DNA from: Cyathus striatus
Taxonomy: Eukaryota > Basidiomycota > Agaricomycetes > Agaricales > Nidulariaceae
Reading direction: 5' to 3'
Length of the DNA: 64,000 nt
Assembly (NCBI GenBank): GCA_025738555.1
Contig: JAOVFP010000010.1
Span: 2,728,001 to 2,792,000 of the forward strand
The notes beneath the pieces are model-generated. The model was not told where the DNA came from. It did not search any database and saw nothing but the letters and a program-made list of their open reading frames with translations. This document shows, piece by piece, positions 12,801 to 23,159 of the stretch. Both the position numbers and the translations under genes were made by a program. Position 1 is the stretch's first letter, and each line of letters begins with the position of its first letter.

Positions 12801-13279
12801 AATCTTGACATCTTTGGCTCTTTTATGGACTTTGATTGGTGATATAATAACTGGTGCAGTGATAACACCATCCACTACTTCTGGACTAGGTGTATGAAAT
12901 ATGGTTGTCCTAGTATGAACTGCTGGAGCATTATCAACAGTATTAGATGTCTCCTTTGTAGCTGGTACACCAGCAGAGCAATCCTGTTTGCACCTAGGCA
13001 TAGTGCAAAGGTGGGAAGGGAGCAGGAATGAAGAAAGATAGCCAGCAGATCTCAGGGTCGCATAGCCAACTGCTAGTCACATGGAAATTGATATGATTAC
13101 TAAATGAAATGGTTCTATTTTTATTAATAGCACTGCCTGAGACCAGCTGAGATTAAAAATTCTATTTTTACCTGTGGCACTATGGGTCCTGACCTGTGCG
13201 GATCAGGTCTGACCTGAACCCGTAAAAATAAGCCTGGTACAGGTATACCTGGTATTCAGCTTATCCGTGTTAGTCCCTA
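9886..13279 (-). mobile_element. hAT transposon, full length, inserted in satA
   Basis: A 3394-bp element with inverted ends TAGGGACTAACAYGG (9886 inward; reverse complement ending at 13279), flanked by the perfect 8-bp duplication ATGTGCAC (9878-9885 and 13280-13287). Eight-base duplications are typical of hAT. Deleting the element with one duplication restores an ordinary 57-bp satA unit. It carries one decayed transposase gene on the minus strand. Confidence 0.95.
10135..13001 (-). pseudogene. hAT transposase with BED-like zinc finger, broken
   Basis: Transposase gene of the hAT element, read right to left in several exons. Exon 1 starts with ATG at 13001 and ends at a GTGTGT donor near 12755. 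The next exon holds a BED-like finger (FRCKTHLGKK, then HDGTSNLN), in which TGA replaces two expected codons near 12530-12537. Next is a block ending PITVSHDVQALYIAF (12240). Then follow the RNase H-fold exons: HIALDGWTAPITVSYLGLVV (about 12140-12075), a block around EKHSGENPAKVVSDCLKCFG (about 11980-11920), and ICMDNAANCDSLAHILPIYL and HCFAHIVNLVAK (about 11840-11720). An acidic stretch lies at 11590-11500. The C-terminal dimerisation region has FWNCAQKIRPNIACMALDFC (10450-10390) and SVDCERAFSSGHL with ALGSWAKSP (10320-10200), ending TAA or TAG near 10135. Domain order and the terminal repeats agree. Confidence 0.88.
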
Positions 13280-13839
13280 ATGTGCACTCATAAGTACTCA
13301 TTACTTTATAATTCCTATTTTTATTGTAATACTAGTGTGTGTACTCATAAGTACTCATTACTGTATGATTCCTATTGCTATTGTAATGCTAGTGTGTGTA
13401 TTCATAAGTACTCATTACTATATATTTTCTATTGTTATTGTAATACTAGTATATGTACTCATAAGTACTCATTACTTTTTGATTTTTATTGTTATTGTAA
13501 TACTAGTATATGTACTCATAAGTACTCATTACTTTTTGATTTTTATTGTTATTGTAATACTAGTATATGTACTCATAAGTACTCATTACTTTATGATTTC
13601 TATTGTTATTGTAATACTAGTGTGTGTACTCATAGGTACTCATTACTTTATAATTTCTATTGTTATTGTAATACTAGTATGTGTACTCATAAGTACTCAT
13701 TACTTTATAATTCCTATTGTTATTGTAATACTAGTGTGTGTATTCATAAGTATTCATTACTTTATATTTCTTATTGCTATTGTAATACTAGTATATGTAC
13801 TCATAAGTACTCATAATACTAGTATGTGTACTCATAAGT
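13280..13839 (+). repeat. satA minisatellite, 57-bp unit (FB-1)
   Basis: About ten tandem 57-bp units containing CTCATAAGTACTCATTACTT, TATTGTTATTGTAATACTAG and TRTGTGTA. Because 57 is divisible by three, frames stay open across the array; the repetitive 'proteins' are artefacts. The chromovirus interrupts the array after TAAGT (13835-13839). Confidence 0.95.
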
Positions 13840-14594
13840 TGTTATATCCATGTCCAGATACATCGTGCTGACATTCCCACATGACCTTCCAACATACCTG
13901 GACCATTCCCGGAACGTACCCACTTCGGGTTTACACTTCCTGACGTTCCCGCCTGGGAATGTACCTGGAACCCATCAGGTTTTCTATCAGGTATCCCAGA
14001 TACTTAGTTTCTCTTATGACAGCCTCACTGCGTCATCATAACATTACTTCTCTCTTCCATTCTCACTTGTACATTTCATTATGGGCAATGTAGTTTAGTT
14101 TCTTATTCTTCATTCTGAGCACGTCATTTGCGCCACTACTCCTCTTTGCCCAGTCTTTATTTCGTTTACTTACACTTAGCATTCTGTCTCCGGATTCATA
14201 CCTACGTCTTACTAGTACATATAAGTAGCCTTCCAAATGTACTAGGTAGTCTTCAGTATTCATATAAACCTCATACACTTCTTCCTACTTCTAAGTTCCA
14301 AAACCCGCTCCAGGTTTTTCTTCAGGTTTCTCTCCTGCTACCTAGTGTAGTGGCGAAGCCTTCTCTTATACTCTGGAATGCCTTCCTTTGTTGAATATCA
14401 TCTTCCTCGAAATACGAACCATTCCCTGGGGATATCCAGGCAGTGCAGCACACAAGCTGAAGCCATGGTTCTTTCCGCACTCCTGCTCTATGTTTCCACA
14501 CCTGTACTCACTTCGGGTTCCCATTATAGTTCTCCCACGCCCTCCGGGTGTCTTCACAACCACTTCTAAGCAGGAAGGGAATCAGTACATAACA
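13840..14594 (+). repeat. 5' LTR of the chromovirus
   Basis: 755 bp, same length as the 3' LTR. In the first 245 bp I count about 25 differences from the other LTR, all transitions, about 22 of them CG in one copy (or inferred ancestor) against TG or CA in the other. No canonical tRNA-complementary primer site is obvious directly after the LTR (GTATACGAATACTTAT). Confidence 0.93.
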
Positions 14595-14631
14595 GTATAC
14601 GAATACTTATACCTTGGATATCTCTTCTATC

Positions 14632-16143
14632 ATGGCTCCAACTGGGACTTCGGTTACTCACACAGCACATACTGCTAGTCATACCAATGCTGTGGGTGCT
14701 CGTGCCACCCATGCAGCTATGAGGCAACAGCCTCCACGGAGTACTTCAAGTTCTCTACCTTCAACATCATCTCAGGTTACACCCAGCCCAGCACCACCTC
14801 CTAGTGCTACTTTCCTGGGTCCACCCTTGACTTCCACTCAATTACTCTCTGTTCCTGCAGCCAGGAACCTCAGATCTGCTCAGGCTCCTCCAGATGGCAC
14901 TCCACTGCCATATGGTACAGTCGCAGCAGACCAGGAAACTCCCGAGGGTCACAGTTCCGATGGTGGTACCATTGGGCTGCCACCTCCACCTCCTTCTCAG
15001 CCCAACCCTCTGTCTCCACCATCCTCAGACTCAGGGGATGATGGTGATGAGGATGATGTCAACAATCCCAGGCACACACCTCTTGCGCACCACTCCCAGG
15101 AAGACCAGCTTGCCGAAGCTCTTTTGAGAGTTGCGGAAACTGCCCGGGGTACATTGGGAACATGTCAGGAATGCAACGTTCAAAAGCCAGATACTTTTGA
15201 CAGTTCCAGTGCTGAGAAGTTGGAGCAGTTCATTATGCAATGCCAAATTTACTTCCAGAATAATCCTTCCCAATACTCGGATGGACACTCCCAGATCAAC
15301 TTCACTCTGTCATATCTTCGGGATACTGCACTTCAGCTCATTATGCTGACCCTCTCCAATCCCTATGCTGATGATGAGTTCCTTCACTCTTGGGAGGTTT
15401 TCATCATCATGCTAGAGGATAACTTCAGGTTAGCGAACTCAGAAGGGGATGCCAAGAATGATCTGGATGTTCTCGTTATGAAGGATTCACAGAAACTGTC
15501 CAAGTATCTTGTACAGTTCAACAGGCTTGCACAGTGCACCGACTGGGATGATAAATCCTTATGCCACCGACTCTATTCCGGGTTTCCAGGTCGCATTAAG
15601 GATGAAATCTCTCATGTTGGGAAACCTACCACAAAGTGCGGGATGATTAAGCTAGCTCAAGGGATCGATAGTTGGTACTGGGAACACCAGTCTGAGCGTA
15701 TGTGGGAATCCCACCAGCCTTGGGGTCCGCAGGTTCCGGATAGCTCTGTTAGAGCTCCTACAAACTGCCCTGCAGTCACCCTGGTGCCTTCCCATCTTGT
15801 TTCGGGTCAATATGCGCCCTGTCCGAGTTATCCCCACCATGCTGGTAGTCACCTGCCTCGTTCCTCACAGCCTCCCCAGCAGCAGAGACCAGAATTGAAT
15901 GACAAGGTTGGTTGAGATGGCAAACTCTTGCCACAAGAATGTCAGCATCACATGGACAACAATCTATGCTTGTTCTGTGGTAATCCAGGGCATCATGCCA
16001 AAGAATGTCCCCGCTCTGCCTCTTCTGTGGCTAGGGCCTGGGCATCCAGATTACCTGCTTCAGCTCCAACGTCAGCTTCTGTGGGTCCCTCAACCTGCAG
16101 GTCCACACCTCTTTCCAACCTGGCTTCGGGTTCGAAAAAATAG
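14632..16143 (+). pseudogene. gag: Chromovirus gag
   Basis: Capsid/nucleocapsid polyprotein. I start it at ATG 14632 (MAPTGTSV), the second methionine of the open frame and just after the LTR. A Ser/Pro-rich N-terminus and an acidic stretch (about residues 125-145) precede the capsid-like region from about residue 185 (DTFDSSSAEKLEQFI, then LSYLRDTALQLIMLTL). A TGA at 15913-15915 interrupts it. The same frame then continues into a CCHC knuckle (CLFCGNPGHHAKEC, 15964-16005) and ends TAG at 16141-16143. The TGA is probably a mutated arginine codon, so the knuckle belonged to the same protein. Pol lies in the -1 frame relative to gag. Confidence 0.88.
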
Positions 16144-16148
16144 GGAGC

Positions 16149-19100
16149 AGTCCTCTGGACACCACACAAGCCAAGGACTGCGTTGTTCCCCCTTGTGTGC
16201 AGCTGATGCAGGTAAGACTCAACACTTCCGCTCTTTCTGACCCCAATGCCCTTCATATTCCACTTTGTAGTACCATCCATGCTCTCCCTACACTCTGTAC
16301 AGTCTCATATAGCGCTCTAGTCGATTCAGGTTCTACCCATTTTTTTATGGATTCATCTTTCATTCGGACACATGCTATTCCTACCTCTCCTACTCCACCT
16401 ATTGCTCTCAGACTTTTCGATGGCACCACCAATCATGTTATAACCAAGTTCGTTACACTGCATGTACTATTCCCTACCAGTGAATGTATTACAGTTGAAC
16501 TCTATGTGACACCTCTTGATTCTGTGTGTTCTGCAGTCCTAGGATACAATTGGCTCACCTGCTTCAATCCATTGATTGACTGGGTATTGGGCTCATTAAC
16601 ATTCTGGACTCCAGTCACTTCTGAGCAACTTCCGCTCAAATCTGGGATCTCAGAACCAGGTTCTGCTTCTGAGGATCCATCTCCAGTCACCTCTGATGAG
16701 TCTCTGCCACCTCATCCTAGCATTTCGCTAATAAATGGTGCTGCCTTCTCGCATGCATGCCATTTAGAAGGAGCACAGACTTTCCATATCCAGCTTGGTG
16801 CTGTCACTTCCACCGCTGCCCTCAATCCAGAGGAAGCTCCAGATCTCTCTTCCATACCATCTGAGTATCACAAGTTCGCTGATGTATTTAGCAAGTCCTG
16901 GGCAGATACACTTGCCCCTCACTGTCCCTACAACTTAAAGATCAACCTAGAGGAAGATGCTTCACCTCCTGTAGGTCAGATCTATTCCCTTTCCCAATCT
17001 GAGCTTTCTGCTCTTCAGGAATTCATCAATGAACATATCTGGATCAGATTCATTCAACCTTCGTGCTCTCCGCATGGGGCTCCCATCCTTTTTGTCCACA
17101 AGAAGGACAGATCACTTTGGCTTTGTGTGGATTTCTGTGGGTTGAACACTATTTCTAAAAAGGATTGTTATCCTTTGCCACTCATTTCAGATTTTCTCGA
17201 CAGTCCCCATTGTGCCTGTATCTACACCAAGATCGACCTGTGTCATGCATACCACCTGGTCCACATTGCCGAGGACAATGAATGGAAAACCGCTTTCTGG
17301 ACTCACTATGGATCCTTTGAATGGCTAGTCATGCCCTTCAGACTTTCCAATGCACCCATGGGTTTCCAATGCTTCATGAATGATGTTTTCAAAGACCTTC
17401 TTGATGTGTGCATCATAGTTTATTTGGATGACATCCTTATATACTCTGATAACCTTGTGCAACATCACCAACATGTCAGGGGAGTCTTGCGTCAACTCCG
17501 GAAGCACAGGTTGTATGCATGCATGGATAAGTGTGAGTTCCACTCAGAATCCGTGGAATATCTCAGATATATACTATTGCCCAACAGTCTCACCATGTCT
17601 CCAACAAAGGTGAAGACTATTCAAGAATGGCCTGAACCAAGGAAAGTAAAAGACATTCAATCTTTCCTTGGGATCATTAATTTCTATCGGCATTTTATAT
17701 ACAACTATTCCGACATAGTTGTTCCACTCACCCACCTTACCCAGAAGGGTAATCCGTGGAACTTCTCGGAAAAATGCCATTCTGCTTTCACTGATCTTAA
17801 GGACACTTTCACATTGGCACCCATCCTTACCCATTGGGTCCCCGACAAGCAGCTCATCATGGAAACTAATGCTTTGGATTATGCATTGGCTGCTATCTTG
17901 TCTATAGTTTCCAATGATGGCAAGATTCACCCTATCGCTTTCCACTCATGAACCTTTACACCTGCCAAGTTAAACTACGACACCCATGACAAGGAATTGC
18001 TTGCTATCTTTGAAGCATTCCAAGTCTGGTGTCACTACCTGGAAGGTTCCGGTTCACCCATCAATGTTGTCACAGACCATAAGAACTTGGAATACTTTTC
18101 CACAACCAAGATCTTGTCCCAATGACAAGCCCGATGGTCCGAGTATCTTTCCCAGTTCAATCTAGTTATCTGCTTTCAACCCAGAAAACTCAGGGCGAAG
18201 CCGGATGCTCTGACTAGACAATGGGACGTCTACCCTAAAGAGGGGGATAGCAACTATGCTAAGGTCAATCTGCATAACTATTGTCCAGTGTTCACCCAGG
18301 AACAGCTTATCACTTCTCTCCGAGCAACCACACTTATTGTACCCACTCGTTGCACTAGTATCATCATGGACATTGAACAGTTACATACTGATATATTATC
18401 AGCTCTCCCTAATGACCCGGTTGCAGTTATCTGAATGTGGACTCCCAAGAATCATTGGACTGTAACCCCAGACAGTTTCCTCCATCTAGATAACCAGATC
18501 TATGTTCTGGACTCTGGAACCCTTTGGCTTTGGGTTTTACAGTACAAACATGACCACCTGCTTTCAGAACACCTTGGACAGAACAAGACCCTTGAGCTAA
18601 TTCAACGCAAATATACTTGGCTGCTTATATGAACATTTGTAAAGGACTATTGTAAGTCTTGTAATACTTGCATGCATTCTAAACCACAGTGTCACTGCCT
18701 ATACGGAACCCTGAAACAACTTCTGGTTCCTGGATGCCCATGGCACTCGATATCTATGGATTTCATAGATCAACTTCCAAAATCATTGGCTTCCAAGTAT
18801 GATTCTATACTTGTTATCATGGATTGTTTCTCCAAGCAATCTATCTTCATTCCCACTCATACCACTTGCTCTTCTTCTGACCTTGTGCTTCTATTTGTAC
18901 TTCATGTCTTTTCCAAGCATGGAGTCCTGGAACACATCACTTCTGATCGTGATTCCGAGTTTGTGTCGCATTTCTTCCATTCTCTCAGTATGGCCCTCAA
19001 GATCACTTTACATTTCACCTCAGGTTATCATCCCAAAGGCGACGGCCAAACGGAACACACCAACCAAACTCTGGAACAATACCTTCAGGCCTACTGCAAC

Positions 19101-19841
19101 TACTAGAAGGATAACTGGTGTGATCTCTTACCTCTTGCTGAATTTGCTTACAATAATGCACTGAGCGCAACCACAGGAATTTCACCATTCTATGCAAACA
19201 AGGGTTATCACCCAAACCTTGCAATACATCTGGAACATGATCTCACTTCTGCTCATGCCTGGCACTTCGCAGTAAACCTCGAGGAACTTCACAAGATGCT
19301 TTGGACCGAAATACTCAGTGCACAGAAATGTTACCAAGCACCCGCCGATGTGCGTCGCAAACCCGCACCCACATTCCCCATCGGGACAAAGGTATATGTC
19401 AAAGCTGAGTACTTCCGGACAATCTGGCCATCCTGGAAACTTGCAGAAAAGTTCCTAGGACCTTTTGAAGTCATTGCACTTGCCGGATCGCATTCACGTA
19501 CCTTGCGCCTTCCAGAAAAATTTCGTGCAGTCCACCCAGGATTCCATGTATCCATGCTTGAACCCAATACTGAAAATACTATCCCAGATCACATTATTCC
19601 TCCATTACCACCTGTCCAGGTTGATGGTGATATTGAATATGAGGTCTCAGAAATATTGGACTCTAAACTGGATCGTCATTTGCATTGAAAACTGAGGTAC
19701 TATGTATGCTGGCTAGGGTATGAAGGGACTGATAAAGAGTTCTCATGGCTTCCAGCCACGGAACTGGAACACACTATGGATATCATCGAAGAGTTCCACT
19801 CTCACTATCTGGATAAGCCTGGCCCTACTCCTATTTCTTAA
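16149..19841 (+). pseudogene. pol: Chromovirus pol: PR-RT-RH-IN-chromodomain
   Basis: One continuous reading frame broken only by stops at 17949, 18123, 18432, 18630, 19104 (TAG) and 19686; the others are TGA. Protease motif ALVDSGSTHFF is near 16320. The reverse transcriptase has GLNTISKKDCYPLP and the catalytic YLDDILIYS (17420-17450). RNase H continues past the first stop (NYDTHDKELLAIFEA and VVTDHKNLEYF). Integrase has the HHCC zinc region (HDHLLSEHLGQ ... CKSCNTC, 18550-18675) and the catalytic Asp, Asp, Glu in MDFID, TSDRDSEF and GQTEHTNQTLEQY. The chromodomain follows (YEVSEILDS, then YVCWLGYEG and FSWLPATEL, 19635-19760). Frame ends TAA 19839-19841. Relatives have arginine (or glutamine for the TAG) at several stop sites, so C-to-T change explains them. 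Confidence 0.93.
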
Positions 19842-20678
19842 CTTTCACATTACTTATTATCCACTTGCAGTTTCACCTTATACAAAAACCAAAAACAATG
19901 AATAACAAGCAAAAAGCGAGATACAAGTACAATAGTTCTTTGGTAATGTGTTATGACCATTTCCATCACTCCCTCTGTATCTGCAACTTGACCTGAGGTA
20001 CTTCCTCACCTTCCGGTGCAATCCCAGCACCTGTCACAACTTCCTCACATGCATCCGGATCCTGGACGCATTCCGCGAGCAATGTTTCAATATGGAAACA
20101 TGGACAACATGCCTGGATACCTTGGAAACATCTCAGAACAATGTATCAAGTTTGCCTACCACCTGGCAATTGGCATCACCACATCTGTGACTCTACTTGA
20201 TCAACTATGCCATCTTCCAATGCTTCCTGCATTTTCCCCAGCAGTTCCTGCTACTTCCATATCCAACCCAGACCTCATCCAACATTTTTCAAGCACTTCC
20301 CCATCCATTCCCACCTCTTCTGATGCTTCCAACCCAGTTCTGACATTCATCTTAGTCAGATATGCAATCTGCGGTACAACCAAGCTTTCTGCATTACCAG
20401 AACATCCAGAACAAATGGCTATCAGTGGAACATTGATGCACTTGCCCTTCCACATCCATGGGTAGTGTTAATAGGTCTCGGATTCAGCTATGACTTGCTG
20501 GAACTTACTCAGGAACTTGTAGTTTGCACCTATACTACTTTCCTTGCCAAAGGAAACAGATGTGCTCTCATTCTCTTATTTGAACATCTACTGACCAATA
20601 GGATTTCTCATATTATTTTTAGTTATATTTTCTTGCACACAGTATGACCTCATGGGCTCAGCCCTAAAAGGGGGATAC
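19842..20678 (+). other. Chromovirus 3' non-pol region and polypurine tract
   Basis: About 840 bp between pol and the 3' LTR. An open frame at 20016-20465 (149 codons, Pro/Ser/Thr-rich) matches nothing I recognise and may be chance. The polypurine tract AAAAGGGGGATA (about 20666-20677) sits directly before the 3' LTR, as expected for plus-strand priming. Confidence 0.7.
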
Positions 20679-21433
20679 TGTTATATCCATGTCCAGATAC
20701 ATCATGCCGATGTTCCCACATGACCTTCCAACATACCCGGACCATTCCCAGAATGTACCCGCTTCAGATTTACACTTCCCGATGTTCCTGCCCAGGAACG
20801 TACCTGGAACCCATCGGGTTTTCTATCAGGTATCCCGGATACTTAGCTTCTCTTATAACGGCCTCACCGCATCATCATAACATTACTCCTCTCTTCCATT
20901 CTCACTTGTACGTTTCATTATGGGCAATGTAGTTTAGTTTCTTATTCTTCATTCTGAGCATGTCATTTGCGCTGCTACTCCTCTTTTCCCAATCTTTATT
21001 TTGTTTACTTACACTTAGCATTCTGTCTCCAGATTCATACCTATGTCTTACTAGTACATATAAGTAGCCTTCCAAATGTACTAGGTAGTCTTCAGTATTC
21101 ATATGAACCTCATACACTTCTTCCTACTTCTAAGTTCCAAAACCCACTCTGGGTTTTCCTTCAGGTTTCTCTCCTGCTATCTATTGTAGTGGTGAAGCCT
21201 TCTCTTATACTCTGGAACATCTTCCTTTGTTGAATATCATTTTCCTCGAAATACGAACCATTCCCTGGGGATATCCAGGCAGTGCAGCACACAAGCTGAA
21301 GCCATGGTTCTTTCCACACTCCTGCTCTACATTTCCACACCTGTACTCACTTCGGGTTCCTGTTATAGTTCTCCCACACCCTCCGGGTGTCTTTGCAACC
21401 ACTTCTAAGCAGGAAGGGAATCGGTATGTAACA
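20679..21433 (+). repeat. 3' LTR of the chromovirus
   Basis: 755 bp, TGTTATATCC to GTATGTAACA, followed by the TAAGT duplication. It pairs with 13840-14594. Differences between the two are almost all CpG transitions, in both directions. Confidence 0.95.
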
Positions 21434-22290
21434 TAAGTACTCATTACTTTATGTTTTCTATTATTATTTTAATAGTATTATGTGTACTCATAAGTGCTCA
21501 TTACTTTATGCTTCCTACTATTATTCTAATAGTATTATGTACGCTTTTCAAGTGTGTCACATCTGTCACAATTTTCCCATACATTATGTTTGTCACAGCT
21601 CACACATAGTGTCACCACTGTCACATATCTCCTGTGTGTTACCTTCGTCACACATTTCACACTCATGACACATCACTATGCATCCTGTGTGTCACATGTG
21701 TCACACATTTCTCATGCATCATGTTTGTCATAGTAACACTTTTCACACACATCACATATGTCACATTTCCCATGCTCATTACATTTCCCACGCTTCTCAC
21801 ATTTCTCGCGCTTCTCATATTTCCCACGCTACACACATAATTCCCACGCATCACATATGTCACATTTTTCATGTGTGTCACATATGTCACAATTATCATG
21901 TATGTCACTGCATGTCCAGCACTTCACATATTTCCCACACATCACATTTGTTACACTTGTCACATTTGTTACACCTGTCACATTTGTCACGCTCTGCACG
22001 TGTGTCACATTTTCATGCATGTCACACTCATGTACATCACATTTGTTACACCTGTCACATTTGTCACGCTCTGCACGTGTGTCACATTTTCATGCATGTC
22101 ACACTCATGTACATCACATTTGTTACACCTGTCACATTTGTCACGCTCTGCACATGTGTCACATTTTCATGCATGTCACACTCATGTACATCACATTTGT
22201 AACACCTGTCATGCTATCCACATGTGTCATATTTTCACACATGTCACCCTTTCACATGCATCATGCTTTCATGCATGATACGAATGAACA
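21434..22290 (+). repeat. FB-1 left arm: end of satA, then satB
   Basis: The last satA units (21434-21540) change at TTTTCAAGTGTGTCACATCT into satB, a degenerate satellite built on TGTCACA/GTCACG with spacers of about 10-20 bp. A local 60-bp higher-order unit (CATGCATGTCACACTCATGT with TTGTTACACCTGTCAC) repeats three times at 21960-22200. Only about 13 CpGs remain in 750 bp, far fewer than in FB-A satB. Confidence 0.9.
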
Positions 22291-22850
22291 TGTTTCCATT
22301 TCTTGTTAAAACAGGAATCAGAGCGCCCAGCAATATCACATTTAACTCTCAGGCCTTTACTTAGTAATGTAATGGGGCTTCTTACATTGATAGGTCAGTG
22401 ATTCATGTCTAAAATCATTTTACCAGATGGGGTCTGACTCTATCAATGAGGACATTGCACATGATTATGGAAATATGATAGTAAGCATAAAGCAAGAGAG
22501 GAGAAGTAATAAAGCAGCTCTCCAGGAAATGGATCAAGAAGAAATCAAGGTGATGATGCAGTTGAACTAAAATAAAGAATAGAAATGTAAGTATTATTGT
22601 CCACTGGGCAAAAAAGAGAAGAGAAGTACAGAATGAGGTTTGGGTAACTATTACTAAAAGAACTGTATATGATATATGTCAAGAAGTGAACACATATGGT
22701 AGTGAATAGTTTCCATAATCTCTCCATTTTAATACACTATAGAGAACTGTCATGTAGTTATATAGAGTAAGTAAATATGTGACTCAATAATATGTATTAG
22801 AAGATATAAGAATTACCAATGGCTGATACAAGAATCATGATCATCTAATA
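22291..22850 (+). repeat. FB-1 core, left part
   Basis: Non-coding. It aligns in antisense with FB-A 36600-37140 and FB-C 42840-43500, for example AAGATATAAGAATTACCAAT here against the same string in the cores of FB-A (reverse) and FB-D (56900). Expected continuation (GACTGAGACATATGAG) is cut off by the Helitron at about 22853. Confidence 0.8.
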
Positions 22851-22865
22851 ACCACAAGCCTTACA

Positions 22866-22883
22866 CCCGTGCTCTGCTACGGG
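22866..22883 (-). terminator. Helitron-2 3' terminal hairpin
   Basis: CCCGT, an 8-base loop, then ACGGG. Helitrons carry such a hairpin about 10 nt before the 3' end, where it ends rolling-circle transfer. No perfect CTRR follows (CTTG is the nearest), so this is structural evidence only. Confidence 0.6.
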
Positions 22884-22924
22884 AACAGAAGCCTGTCGGC
22901 TCCCTCCTCTGCTCCACACGAATG

Positions 22925-23060
22925 ACGGCTTGCTGTGGGGCTGCGCCCCCAGACCCCCCGCTTCTTCATCCCAGTTCTTCACACTGAGGGGCTGTGCCCC
23001 CAGACCCCCGCTTTTTTTCTTCTTGGGGGGCTGTGCCCCCCAAACCCCCTGCTGTTTCTT
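22925..23060. repeat. GC-rich palindromic repeats near Helitron-2 3' end
   Basis: Three copies of GGGGCTGYGCCCCCARACCCCC-like units (22936, 22987, 23025). Each holds a GGGGC...GCCCC inverted repeat. They lie between the helicase stop (23160) and the 3' hairpin, as subterminal structure. Confidence 0.8.
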
Positions 23061-23159
23061 CTCACTTCATCATCTTATACCTTTAATTAAATCACTACAT
23101 ATTTATTCCCTATATACATATATATATACCAATATCACTTAAATATACTAAACTAAATC

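Larger units (their letters stand above)
13840..21433 (+). mobile_element. Ty3/gypsy chromovirus, full length
   Basis: A 7594-bp LTR retrotransposon with two 755-bp LTRs (13840-14594, 20679-21433), both TGTTATATCC...TAACA, flanked by a perfect 5-bp duplication TAAGT (13835-13839, 21434-21438). Gag, then pol (protease, reverse transcriptase, RNase H, integrase, chromodomain), lie on the plus strand. Structure complete, coding dead. The chromodomain places it among fungal chromoviruses such as the MarY1 kind; that placement rests on domain order, not on a search. Confidence 0.96.

Noticed and set aside
13840..21433. Classical RIP (CpA-biased) as the mutator
   Set aside because: The LTR differences sit at CpG, not mainly at CpA, so methyl-CpG deamination or a CpG-directed process fits better.
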